Assembly: GCA_020860205.1 (NCBI GenBank)
Contig: JAJBUU010000029.1
Coordinates: 1-39,855 of the forward strand
Reading direction: 5' to 3'
Origin: Oscillospiraceae bacterium
GTDB lineage: Bacteria; Bacillota; Clostridia; Oscillospirales; Oscillospiraceae
Length of the DNA: 39,855 nucleotides
In this document: positions 16,373 through 24,284 of the stretch, piece after piece
Layout: every line of letters begins with the position of its first letter
How positions within the stretch are numbered: the first letter of the stretch is position 1
The notes under the pieces: generated by a model
Told to the model about the DNA's origin: nothing
Databases searched by the model: none
The model's input: only the letters and a program-made list of their open reading frames with translations
Made by a program: the position numbers and the translations under genes

Positions 16373-17509
16373 TCAGATAATAGTATGTGCGCCGGAAACA
16401 TAGTCCACGCCTTCCGGCCAAAGGAACTGCGCTCGCTTTGTCGGGCAGGGATCGTCCAGAATCTCCTGCGGCATGATGTTCAAATCCGGACGATTGGAGG
16501 CAAAGGTGCAGTTTGCCGGCACGGGCAACTTATACAGACGCGCCGCGTTGCCGCCAACGATCAGGTTGATTTCGTCCTGTGTGCAGAGGTCAAGGTCTTT
16601 CAGGCGGGTGATCTGATGGGTCGCCCAGCCGAGGAAGTCCGGCTGATAGGTGACGGACTTCTGGTTCGACCAGATCCAGTTGCTGCGGTTATTGTAAACC
16701 AGCGTCTTTTCCGAGCGTACCGCGCCCTTGCGGATCTGCGGATACCAGATGTGGCTGCCGGTATCTCCGCCGCCCCAAAGCAGCTTGGCCGCGCCGAGAT
16801 CCGGGTCGATCAGCGCGTGCTCATAATACTCCGCGCGCCAGTAGCCGGTTTCCAGATAGATGTTCTCAAAGTTGCGCGCCAGAGAAACGGCCTTCTTGAT
16901 GTCGTCCTCCGCGCTGCCGCCGCCGTGGGCGATGATGACCTTGAACGCGGGATACTTGGTGCAGACGTTGGCGATCATCGTCAGATGCTCCTCCATGCAA
17001 TAGGAGGTAAACTCATGCGTATAACATGGAATATCGAACGCAATGCAGAACTCCGCGATCATGCACCACTCGCGGAAGCGTTCCTGTTTGGTGGGACGGT
17101 CGCGCACAACACCCATAGAGCCGGGTGCGAACTCGCCGATGCCGACGAACCACTCCTTGTCCGGGCCGGTGAAATAGCCCTCGTGCTCCTTCAGCGCCTT
17201 TTCTATGGTCCAGGTGTCCTTGCCCTTGTTGCAGGCCAGGCGCAGCTCGGTTTCCACCGCGCAGGTGCGGAAGCGGGTGGGATTGCGCTTGCACATCGCC
17301 GCGTATTCGCTGCTGTGGGTACCGATGAAGCTGGGGAGCAGAATGCCCATATCGACGCCATAAGCGTCCATATCGAACAGCGCCTCCCCGGAGTTATCCA
17401 TCGACTCTACCTCGCGATAGACGCCGTCTACGTTTGCATTTTTGCTGGTCTGGTCCTTCTTGCCGCAGTGAATATGGCAGTCAACGACCCATCTTCCGAT
17501 TTTGCTCAT
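16373..17509 (-). CDS. Amidohydrolase-2 family metal-dependent hydrolase / decarboxylase
   Basis: A 378-residue TIM-barrel protein of the amidohydrolase-2 group, which includes metal-dependent decarboxylases of aromatic and muconate acids. Putative metal ligands are visible: the N-terminal VDCHIHCG, a later His in CYTHEFTSY, a His in IIAHGGG and an Asp in LWGGGDTG. The start at 17509 follows GAGGGA by about 7 nt and gives MSKIGRWVVDCHIHCG. It is upstream of the UbiD gene and on the same strand, which suggests joint action on a carboxylated, possibly aromatic compound. The reaction is not certain: hydrolysis and decarboxylation are both possible in this family. Confidence 0.85.
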   Translation of the reverse strand: MSKIGRWVVDCHIHCGKKDQTSKNANVDGVYREVESMDNSGEALFDMDAYGVDMGILLPSFIGTHSSEYAAMCKRNPTRFRTCAVETELRLACNKGKDTWTIEKALKEHEGYFTGPDKEWFVGIGEFAPGSMGVVRDRPTKQERFREWCMIAEFCIAFDIPCYTHEFTSYCMEEHLTMIANVCTKYPAFKVIIAHGGGSAEDDIKKAVSLARNFENIYLETGYWRAEYYEHALIDPDLGAAKLLWGGGDTGSHIWYPQIRKGAVRSEKTLVYNNRSNWIWSNQKSVTYQPDFLGWATHQITRLKDLDLCTQDEINLIVGGNAARLYKLPVPANCTFASNRPDLNIMPQEILDDPCPTKRAQFLWPEGVDYVSGAHTII

Positions 17510-17696
17510 ATTGGAATCCCTCTTTCTGAAAATGTGAAAATTTGTCAAGAGTTGCGGATGCAGCTCCTACTACGTTGTGCTTATTTTACATTTCCGGGCG
17601 GAAAAAGTCCAATCAAACATTGTTATAATGCCATAAATGAACGCAATCGTCGCGTCGGCTTCAGTCATACCCTGCCCCGTTCCGCCAAACAACGGG
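17510..17696. other. Junction between chromosomal genes and the restriction-modification locus
   Basis: This 187-nt stretch separates GC-rich chromosomal genes from the AT-rich restriction-modification genes. Its part at about 17590-17700 has coding-like composition on the minus strand (open frame reading NPLFGGTGQGMTEADATIAF), possibly the end of a displaced gene. I do not recognise it. Confidence 0.3.
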
Positions 17697-18791
17697 TTAA
17701 TTTTCCGGACTTGATACAACCGCCTTTGTTGCCGCAATATTTTTATCCGTATACAACACAACATCCTTGATTGCGAGCTTCTGTACCGCGGAAATAAGCG
17801 TTTGCATAAAGGCAAAGTCCGGTTCATTGTCTTTCACCGGTAAGGATATATTAAGTTTATCTGCATCTTTCGCATAAAAATTATGTCCATAATGAAATTC
17901 GCCGGTATGCGCCGCCTTATGACAAGCAGTCGTAACAAATATAGCAGCATATTTTGATAAATTCTCGGTGTGAACAACTGCAATGTGGTCATCTGCCCCA
18001 TAATCATAATTTCGATATTTTGCCGAACCAAACATATCAATTGTAGTTGTGTTTTTAGAAAATATTTCTACATCATTTCCGATAAATGCCGAAATCCCCT
18101 CATCCGCTTCACCCGCAGTAACAAACGGAAGTGTGCCTTTAATTCTATCATCGCTTTTAAGACGTTTTCCTCTTGTTGATTCGCCAAATAATTCTTTTAC
18201 ATTGAACTTTTGCCATACCAAGTTTGAATAATCATCAACCGCCTGCCGCTCCTCACTGGATAATTCACAATTATCCAGTCCGCTTACCGTCAGGTAAGCG
18301 GACAGCTCCGCTATACGCTCTGCTTCCAGCTCCGCTATAAAGGATTCCATAAAATCAAAGTCGATTTTATGGTTTTTTGTGGGGAGAGTGATTATTTGAG
18401 CTTGCAAAACATCAGTATTAAATGATGAACTTCCCCAAGCAAATTGTGAAAAAGCCAAATGCATTGCCGTTAAAATGAATTGAGCATTTTCTTTTCTGAA
18501 CCTACTTATTTTGGGAGAAAGGATTTTAATTTTATCTCCTGTGAAATAAGGTCTTTCTTGATAATACATAGTGGCTGTATCTTGACCAAAAGCAATGGTA
18601 TTCCCTTGATTAAGAAACTTCACATCTTCATCTAAAAATCCTTTTTGTCCATTATTAGAACTCATTCTAACAACATAAGGGTATTTACCATTTTCAAGAA
18701 CAGTTACCTTATTAGCATCAAACCTTTTTACAGAAGTGTCGATATTAAACAAGTCACCCAGTCTATATTCGCCCCACTCGACACGTTTCAA
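17697..18791 (-). CDS. Restriction-modification specificity subunit (S)
   Basis: A 364-residue specificity protein with two target recognition domains that would bind the two halves of a split DNA target and direct the adjacent methylase-nuclease. Each half opens with the family pattern: WGEYRLGDLFNID at the start and WQKFNVKELFGES at about residue 190. The first half ends in the helical SFIAELEAERIAELSAYL spacer. It follows the methylase gene by 20 nt on the same strand. The only start codon near the family N-terminus is TTG at 18791, and its ribosome binding site is poor, so the start is uncertain. Clearly AT-richer than the chromosome, hence likely acquired. Confidence 0.82.
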   Translation of the reverse strand: MKRVEWGEYRLGDLFNIDTSVKRFDANKVTVLENGKYPYVVRMSSNNGQKGFLDEDVKFLNQGNTIAFGQDTATMYYQERPYFTGDKIKILSPKISRFRKENAQFILTAMHLAFSQFAWGSSSFNTDVLQAQIITLPTKNHKIDFDFMESFIAELEAERIAELSAYLTVSGLDNCELSSEERQAVDDYSNLVWQKFNVKELFGESTRGKRLKSDDRIKGTLPFVTAGEADEGISAFIGNDVEIFSKNTTTIDMFGSAKYRNYDYGADDHIAVVHTENLSKYAAIFVTTACHKAAHTGEFHYGHNFYAKDADKLNISLPVKDNEPDFAFMQTLISAVQKLAIKDVVLYTDKNIAATKAVVSSPEN

Positions 18792-18811
18792 TTTTTCGTC
18801 GAGTGAGGCCT

Positions 18812-19822
18812 CTATTTTCCCAGGCGGTCATCCTCCGTGCTTTGATTTTTCAATAAATTTGAAACCTCCCACGCGAGATAATCGCTTACCGTCTTTTTAA
18901 AGTCCTCCAAGGTGGGCACTGTGTCTATCGGCGCCGTCTGGTTCCAGTCCGCACCGTTTTCGGGGTCAATCTTTCCCTCGTAGTAGTCCTTTTCCGTTAA
19001 CCAATGCAGCTTGCTTTTGCCAAAGCGCACTAAATCTGCGACTTCCTGATAACGCTCCCTTGCGTGGTCGGTATCTCGCAGATTTTTGCTCGCCTTTTTG
19101 CGGTTGGATCGTGTGTAACCATCGTTGGAGAAATCTATAAATCTGACCACATCGTCCTTTTGATGCGCTTCGCCAACGCGGAACACATAGACATTTGTTT
19201 GTACGCTTGATTTTCCGATGAACAGGTCAATCGGCATTTTTATGCTCGCAAGCAGGGTGCTGTGTTCCAGTATGCGTTTGTTATATTCGCTTGCCTTTCC
19301 GGAACCCGCCGAATTTTGAATGATAATTGCTGCATAACCTTTTTCCATCATAGAAAGCGCCTTTTCAACAAATATCATCCCGTTTCCGTTGGCCGAATAC
19401 GGCGGATTTAAAACAAAGGCGGTGGCCGGGAACTTTTTATCAGCGCAATCAAACCCGTAATTTCCGTTAAAGTTTTTCAGTGAGTCGTCATTAAGAATAT
19501 TAGAGCTTCCGTCGCCCATCAGAATCATGTTCAGAACCGCAAGCATATAAATATTCGGCAAAATTTCAAGTCCGAGAAGCTGCTCCGCTTTAATTTTCGC
19601 TGACTTTTTCTGAAGTTCCTCCGGTGACTGAATCTTTTCTTTTGCGTCATCGAGCATTTCATTCATTGCCGCGACAAGTAGTCCCGCCGAACCTGTAGCG
19701 AAGTCCCATACATATGAATCCATATTAACTCTTGCAAGCTTTACAAGCAAAGTCGCAACGTATGACGGTGTTAGAACAACATCGTTAAGCTTATCCTGTG
19801 TAAAGCCGAGCCAGTTATACAT
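18812..19822 (-). CDS. N-6 adenine DNA methylase part of a split type IIG R-M gene
   Basis: This open frame holds the methyltransferase half of a BcgI-like type IIG enzyme. It shows LTPSYVATLLVKLARV, the S-adenosylmethionine motif WDFATGSAGLLVAAM and the adenine-specific catalytic motif NPPY, then the helical C-terminus of N6_Mtase proteins. It is in the same frame as the upstream nuclease half (19877-20860); only one TGA at 19877-19879 and 18 sense codons separate it from that half. The ATG at 19822 is internal to the ancestral protein. Joined, the product would be about 680 residues, normal for the family. As read here it would be made separately or not at all. Confidence 0.8.
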   Translation of the reverse strand: MYNWLGFTQDKLNDVVLTPSYVATLLVKLARVNMDSYVWDFATGSAGLLVAAMNEMLDDAKEKIQSPEELQKKSAKIKAEQLLGLEILPNIYMLAVLNMILMGDGSSNILNDDSLKNFNGNYGFDCADKKFPATAFVLNPPYSANGNGMIFVEKALSMMEKGYAAIIIQNSAGSGKASEYNKRILEHSTLLASIKMPIDLFIGKSSVQTNVYVFRVGEAHQKDDVVRFIDFSNDGYTRSNRKKASKNLRDTDHARERYQEVADLVRFGKSKLHWLTEKDYYEGKIDPENGADWNQTAPIDTVPTLEDFKKTVSDYLAWEVSNLLKNQSTEDDRLGK

Positions 19823-19876
19823 TTCATTGAACAGCTTGCCCGTGAAATCCGTTGTAATTCCTATCTTATAGTAAAT

Positions 19877-20860
19877 TCACAAGTCGTCAACAATCTTACA
19901 GAAAACGCGCTTGATTTGACTTTCGCCGTCGGTCGGTTTGTTTCTGTTTTCGCCGAGCAGGGTATTTGAAAGTGTTCTGATAATCAAATCCTGTTTCTGC
20001 TGAGGCAGCCTCTTTTTCGAGAGAAAGGATTTTATTTTTCTTATGATAACGTCGCCGTCCGTATAACCGTCCTCCGTAGATGATTTTAAATCATCCTTTT
20101 CCAAAGGCTTTACTCCATCTGTACCAAGCGTAGCAATAATTGTGGCAGCAACAAGATAAACTCTGTCGTTTTCTCCCAAACCTGTTTCATTTCTATAAAT
20201 ATCATTGTTCAGCTTAATCAGGCTGATATTGATTTCGTTCTCACGCTTTTCTTTTAGCTTCTCTATCTCCGCCGGTGAAAGACTGAGGCTTTTTATTTTT
20301 TCAATAAATTCGTCAAAGTGGTCCTCTTTCAAAAACGAAAGGTCCTGATACTCCCCGACCTTTTGACCGTATCCAAGATTCCCCTTATCGGAAGAAACAT
20401 AATATACGCCTATTTCATGATGCAAATCGTCAAACGCATCCCGATAACCGGTTACACCAATGGCAATTATTTGGGTATATGTTGTATAATGCAATATGGC
20501 ATTCGCATAATGCACGGCGCCGTTGACTGCAAAAGCGTTGATATTCTTAAAATTCGGTTCATTTTTCTCAGTTTTGTTTGCAACAATTCCATCATTGTCC
20601 AATTTGACCAGCTTGTCTTTATATCCCTTATATTCAATGAGAACAGGGTAAAAATCACCATATTTATCTTCCAATAATAGCTTTGCGTCCGGTCTGTTGC
20701 CGCCGTTTCCTCCGCTCTTTGAATAATATTCATTGAGCGCTTGATCAATCTCCGTATTCAAGTTCTCGTGCTCAAGCTTGTACTTCCGTCCGTATTCCTT
20801 GAGCCAGCCGTTGCAAAGGTTGGCAATGTCCGGCTCAACCGATTGTTCTTTTTTTACCAT
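19877..20860 (-). CDS. Nuclease part of a split type IIG restriction-modification gene
   Basis: The 327-residue N-terminal half of a BcgI-like enzyme. A PD-(D/E)XK nuclease core is visible as RPDAKLLLEDKYG followed by VLIEYKG at about residues 55-80. A helical linker rich in Lys and Glu follows toward the methylase. It ends at an in-frame TGA (19877-19879) exactly where relatives run into the methylase part (FTGKLFNEMYNW). The start at 20860 follows GAGGAGAAAAAGAG. Restriction activity needs the methylase and S subunit for DNA recognition, so the stop probably abolishes or greatly lowers activity. A sequencing error, recent nonsense mutation or readthrough are alternatives. Confidence 0.78.
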   Translation of the reverse strand: MVKKEQSVEPDIANLCNGWLKEYGRKYKLEHENLNTEIDQALNEYYSKSGGNGGNRPDAKLLLEDKYGDFYPVLIEYKGYKDKLVKLDNDGIVANKTEKNEPNFKNINAFAVNGAVHYANAILHYTTYTQIIAIGVTGYRDAFDDLHHEIGVYYVSSDKGNLGYGQKVGEYQDLSFLKEDHFDEFIEKIKSLSLSPAEIEKLKEKRENEINISLIKLNNDIYRNETGLGENDRVYLVAATIIATLGTDGVKPLEKDDLKSSTEDGYTDGDVIIRKIKSFLSKKRLPQQKQDLIIRTLSNTLLGENRNKPTDGESQIKRVFCKIVDDL

Positions 20861-20895
20861 CTCTTTTTCTCCTCATAGATAAAACAGATTCATAT

Positions 20896-20909
20896 CATTC
20901 TACAGAATG
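20896..20909 (-). promoter_or_regulatory. Operator-like inverted repeat upstream of the R-M genes
   Basis: CATTCT and AGAATG form a 6-2-6 inverted repeat 36 nt before the nuclease-methylase start. The minus-strand sequence TAGAAT within it is a fair -10 element, with TTTATG 17 bp upstream as a weak -35. An inverted repeat over the -10 would suit repression of the operon. Confidence 0.35.
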
Positions 20910-21055
20910 TTAATCACCGCATAAATGCGCTTGCGGCATCTGTCGGGTATGTTTCTCCAGTCCCAACTGCCAGTTTATGCAGTGCTGCCCTAACATTCCG
21001 CAAACCGCCAGACTCCTAATTGATGTCAGTACAACAAACCCCGCGATAAAAAAAC

Positions 21056-21173
21056 GCAAAATTCAGGCCGCAGCACACGGCTTTATATCTTGAACTGCAT
21101 TGAAAACCCCCCGAAAATCCGGTGTTTTCGGGGGGGTGAAAATCTGCAATATTCGGCTTGAATTATCGCTTGC
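21056..21173 (-). repeat. Distal attachment-site repeat (attL): displaced rpsI 3' end and terminator
   Basis: This ~118-bp segment is an imperfect direct repeat of 33633-33751, which lies at the 3' end of rpsI. Shared blocks include GCACACGGCTTTATAT, TGAACTGCATTGAAAA and the core TTGAATTATCGCTTGC (21158-21173), which contains the last codons and stop of rpsI. Inside it is a terminator stem, 21107-21117 with 21125-21135, followed on the minus strand by TTTTC. It is read as the original chromosomal end of rpsI, pushed 12.6 kb away by insertion of the element. Confidence 0.8.
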
Positions 21174-21215
21174 ATAACCCCGAACCCGCAAAAATCAAGG
21201 TTTTTTCGCCCGTTT

Positions 21216-21233
21216 GTGTCATGTGCGTGTAAT
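21216..21233. repeat. Arm-site-like GTGT(C/A)AT repeats inside attL
   Basis: GTGTCAT (21216-21222) and GTGTAAT (21227-21233) are spaced exactly 11 bp, about one helical turn, some 45 bp inside the attL core. Three GTGTCAT copies with the same spacing lie at the opposite end of the element. They are candidate arm-type sites for integrase or excisionase. Confidence 0.5.
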
Positions 21234-21424
21234 GTTCAAAGTTATCTTAATTTTCCCGATACATTGAATTATTCAACTCTTGCAAACCTATTATACACGA
21301 TATAAGTGCGCTTGTCACATCTTTTTTTGCCGCCGTGCGCTTATATAAGCCCCATATAACCGCTTTAGCGGCTACCCCGATAACTTTATCAGTCATAAGG
21401 GAAAGCCGCCAAATAAGCCGAAAA
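21234..21424. other. Non-coding left end of the element
   Basis: No gene is seen between the arm-site repeats and the surface-protein gene. A small stem CCGC-TTTA-GCGG lies near 21360-21372, and AT-rich sequence with TATAT steps surrounds it. No clear terminator for the surface-protein gene was found here. Confidence 0.3.
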
Positions 21425-23098
21425 TCAGTGCCGTTTTATTACACACCCCAATATTGCAGAAAGCAAGCAAAGCACCGCCGCTTGAAATCCTGAAACACCG
21501 TTGCTTTCTTCCGTGGTTTCAGAAGGGCTTTCTTCCGAACCAACATTCACGTTCACATTCAGCGTCATTTCACCCGTTCCGTTTCCGTCCGCATCATCTT
21601 TTTCAATAATTATCGTTTGTGTTGTTGGTTCGCCGCTTTCAACCGGAATAACAACTGTTTGAACAGGATCGCTGCTTTCAGAAGATTGCGCTTCCTGCGT
21701 GTAGTAATTATTGACCGTGGATGTATTGTTTGAATCACTGGTTGACGAATACCGCGAATTGTCTGTTGTGGTGTTCGTTCTGCTGTTGTCGGTTGAACTT
21801 GTTGAATTATCGGTTGAACTGTTTGAACTTGTGCTTGTTGTGTCCGTGCTATGGTCTATCGTGGTATTCGTTTCCGTGTTCGTGGTAGTGCTATTGTCTG
21901 TTGTGGTGTCGGTGACAGTGGAAGAAGTGCTTTCCCCGTCCTGCTGCTGATCGCCATTTTCCCCATCGTCTGAACCTTCCGTTTCACTTGAAGAACCACT
22001 TTGATCCTCCGATTCCCCCGAACCCGTTTCATCGCCCGTTTGGGTGTTATCCTCGCCCGATTCCCCCGACTGTTCCGGCGTTTCCGATTCTTCCGGTTCT
22101 GTTGGTGTTTCTTCCCCTTGATTTTCGGTTTCTTCCGGTGTTTCGGTTTCCCCTGAATCCGGTTCTTCCGTCTGCTGATACTCATAATCAAGTTTTAACA
22201 AAGCGTTTTCGATTGTCGGATCAACATCCGGAATATAAATTTCTTCTTCAAAGTCATAATCGCACACCCAACCATACACGATGATATTATCATCCGCAAA
22301 TAGTTCATTCAGGTGTTCAACGCTATCTTGAAGGTTGATTGTTGCACCCTCTTTATTCCCTATATCCGCGCCGCCATTTACCGCCGTATTCCCATATAAT
22401 TTCGTGTTGCTGATTGTGAGTGTGCCGCCGTTTGCAATACCCCCGCCAAAATCACCCGCTTCATTTTCAGTTATTACGCAAGATTCTATATTGCACACCG
22501 CACCCGAATAGACGTTAATAGCACCGCCCCCGCCAGCGCAATAACCGCCTTTCATGGTGCATTGTTCAAAACTAACAGTTGAACCCGTCCTTATGGTTAT
22601 GTGACCGCCCACCGTGGCATTATTGGTATCAAACGTACATTCAACAAAAGAACCGCTTCCCCCGTTGACCTGAACTGCCCCGCCAATCGACCCCGCATTC
22701 GAACGGTTTTCAGGATCGCCGCAATTTTGGAAAGTGCAATTTGATATTGTGAAATCGCCTTGCAGTGTCAAAAAAGCATAGCTGCATTTCATTCCGTTTC
22801 CATCAAAAATTATGTTTTGGAAATCCACTTCAACACCTTGCGCGGTAATCAAGCGGGCATCCGTAGCGCCCTTTTTAATTGTGACCTGTTCATCGGGCAT
22901 TGTCAATCCGGCTGAAATCGTGATTTCTTCAAGGATAAGTATAATATCTCCTTCATCCGCATTTACAAGCGCCGATTTTAATTGATTTGTAGTAGTGACG
23001 GAATACACCTGTGAAGCTGCTTCACCCCGTACCCCGAACGCCAATACAAAGCAGACCAACGCCGCCACTATACATAATGCCTTTTTCTTTCCGTTCAT
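21425..23098 (-). CDS. Secreted beta-helix surface protein with Ser/Thr-rich stalk and C-terminal membrane anchor
   Basis: A 557-residue exported protein carried by the element. Residues 1-29 are a signal peptide (MNGKKKALCIVAALVCFVLA). Residues ~60-270 look like a right-handed beta-helix with repeating short strands and turn motifs such as ISNCTFQNCG, GGAVQVNGGSG, GGGAINVYSG and GGGIANGGT, as in pectate-lyase-like adhesins. An acidic Glu/Pro/Thr segment and then a long Ser/Thr/Asn/Asp-rich stalk follow. The last ~20 residues are hydrophobic and end CVIKRH, an anchor without an LPXTG motif. AGGAGG lies 8 nt before the start. It probably displays a beta-helix on the cell surface; a role in adhesion or phage-receptor masking is speculation. 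Confidence 0.75.
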   Translation of the reverse strand: MNGKKKALCIVAALVCFVLAFGVRGEAASQVYSVTTTNQLKSALVNADEGDIILILEEITISAGLTMPDEQVTIKKGATDARLITAQGVEVDFQNIIFDGNGMKCSYAFLTLQGDFTISNCTFQNCGDPENRSNAGSIGGAVQVNGGSGSFVECTFDTNNATVGGHITIRTGSTVSFEQCTMKGGYCAGGGGAINVYSGAVCNIESCVITENEAGDFGGGIANGGTLTISNTKLYGNTAVNGGADIGNKEGATINLQDSVEHLNELFADDNIIVYGWVCDYDFEEEIYIPDVDPTIENALLKLDYEYQQTEEPDSGETETPEETENQGEETPTEPEESETPEQSGESGEDNTQTGDETGSGESEDQSGSSSETEGSDDGENGDQQQDGESTSSTVTDTTTDNSTTTNTETNTTIDHSTDTTSTSSNSSTDNSTSSTDNSRTNTTTDNSRYSSTSDSNNTSTVNNYYTQEAQSSESSDPVQTVVIPVESGEPTTQTIIIEKDDADGNGTGEMTLNVNVNVGSEESPSETTEESNGVSGFQAAVLCLLSAILGCVIKRH

Positions 23099-23231
23099 GT
23101 TCTGAACCTCCTGAATATAAAAATTTGCCGTCAAATGCGGCAAAATAATTATATCAGGAAGTCATATAACGCCCATATAGCGGTTTTCTTTTCTTCCGTG
23201 ATAATTTATCCATATTAGACAAAAGAACCCG

Positions 23232-23266
23232 AAAAAAACGCCTTTGAAGTTAATTTTTCAAAAGCG
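23232..23266 (-). terminator. Intrinsic terminator after the AbrB-like gene
   Basis: On the minus strand a 10-bp stem with one G-U pair (23257-23266 with 23239-23248) is followed by seven T residues (23238-23232). It lies 10 nt after the stop of the 187-residue gene and separates it from the surface-protein gene. Confidence 0.8.
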
Positions 23267-23276
23267 CTTTTTCCTG

Positions 23277-23840
23277 TCATTCGCACAATTCCGCAAGCCG
23301 GGAAAGGGTAATCACGAACCATTGATAATCATCTTCATTCATCGGTGCCATCGCCCAATGATTAAAATACCGCCACTGTGAATAAATCGCATTCCCCAAA
23401 AGCTGAATATCAAATTCGTTTATGATCCGTTGCAGCGCTTCATTGTCACCGAACACATTCACACCCGGAAACACTCTTTTAACGGATTCCCCGCAATCCA
23501 TAATAAAGCCTAAATCGGAAAGACCTTTCCCCATGAAATCAATATCTTCAAAGAAATATCCCGGAATAGTAGCATGATTTTTATACATTTCCCGCCACAC
23601 CAAAGCAAAGCGCCGAATTTCCTTTTTATTGGCAAGTGGTACTTGTTTCATTCCCTGCCCGTCTGCACGTTCAAGAATAATCCTCTTTTCGTCAAATGAA
23701 AGCGTCATTCCCCTATGCTCCAAAGTAACGCCCATTCGGTCAAGCCATGTTTTTGGAAGTGATACCTTACAAGTGTAAGAATTCCGGCTTGCATTGCCCC
23801 CGGCTTTACCGTAAATCACATTTATATTTCTTTCTTCCAT
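23277..23840 (-). CDS. AbrB/SpoVT-like N-terminal domain protein of unknown function
   Basis: A 187-residue protein. The first ~65 residues (YTCKVSLPKTWLDRMGVT, then MTLSFDEKRIILER) resemble the swapped-hairpin AbrB/SpoVT/MazE DNA-binding fold used by transition-state regulators and antitoxins. The remaining ~120 residues are helical with conserved-looking aromatic patches (WREMYKN, SQWRYFNHWA, WFVITLSRLAELCE), which I cannot assign. It is a monocistronic unit inside the satellite, flanked by a terminator on each side, the position where satellites often keep accessory or anti-phage genes. It could be an element regulator or a toxin-antitoxin-like factor; no partner gene is seen. The start follows AAAGGGGG. 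Confidence 0.55.
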   Translation of the reverse strand: MEERNINVIYGKAGGNASRNSYTCKVSLPKTWLDRMGVTLEHRGMTLSFDEKRIILERADGQGMKQVPLANKKEIRRFALVWREMYKNHATIPGYFFEDIDFMGKGLSDLGFIMDCGESVKRVFPGVNVFGDNEALQRIINEFDIQLLGNAIYSQWRYFNHWAMAPMNEDDYQWFVITLSRLAELCE

Positions 23841-23901
23841 ATCGGCAACCCCCTTTGAATTTCTTTGAACTCATTATAAACTATTGGTAACGAATAGTCA
23901 A

Positions 23902-23936
23902 GACAAAAAGAAAACCCCCGGATTTTTCACCGGGGG
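23902..23936 (-). terminator. Intrinsic terminator of the sigma-factor gene cluster
   Basis: On the minus strand a stem CCCCCGG / CCGGGGG (23915-23921 with 23930-23936) closes an 8-base loop and is followed by TTTTCTTTTTG. It ends the unit running from the terminase small subunit through the sigma factor and the frameshifted small gene. Confidence 0.85.
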
Positions 23937-23944
23937 AATTTGGT

Positions 23945-24264
23945 TTAATCGTGTACACCTTCCGTTACAATGTCAATCGCTTCATTTACTGCATCGGTCA
24001 ATCCATTCACAACACCGTCCAAATCCATTCCGTTTGAAATGTTATTCTGCATACCGGATTGATCTATGTTGACTTCTGCAAGCGTAAACCTATTCACGGT
24101 TTCTGTTTCTGCAACTTCAAGATTGAAATTTGAAGCATACGCATAATTACAGAACATTGCGGAAGCAGCTTCCCGTTTGACTGCTCAATCATTTCCCAAA
24201 GCCGCTTGATTTGATCCGCATATTCCTTTTCGGTGCTGATAAGTAATTTTTGATTGCTGTTCAT
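23945..24264 (-). pseudogene. Frameshifted small gene of unknown function
   Basis: Two minus-strand frames abut. From ATG 24264 the frame reads MNSNQKLLISTEKEYADQIK and on to LWEMIEQ, then drifts into poor sequence and stops at 24094. In the next frame AVKREAASAMFCNYAYASNF begins at about 24186 and runs to 23945, ending VTEGVHD. Joining them across the GAGCAGTC region (about 24182-24190) restores one protein of about 106 residues if a single base is missing: the joined length is 320 nt, one short of a multiple of three. Function unknown. A sequencing error or real frameshift are both possible. The first half has a good start below an AAAGAGGGG ribosome binding site. Confidence 0.6.
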
Positions 24265-24284
24265 GGTGTTTACCCCTCTTTCTT

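Noticed and set aside
19877..19879. TGA recoding as a sense codon in this organism
   Set aside because: Many genes in the window end in TGA, including those with ATGA overlaps in spoIIIA and the murA operon, so general recoding is excluded.
21700..22100. Repetitive stretch that could look like a CRISPR or tandem repeat array
   Set aside because: It is the Ser/Thr/Asp-rich coding part of the surface protein; there are no constant repeats with unique spacers.
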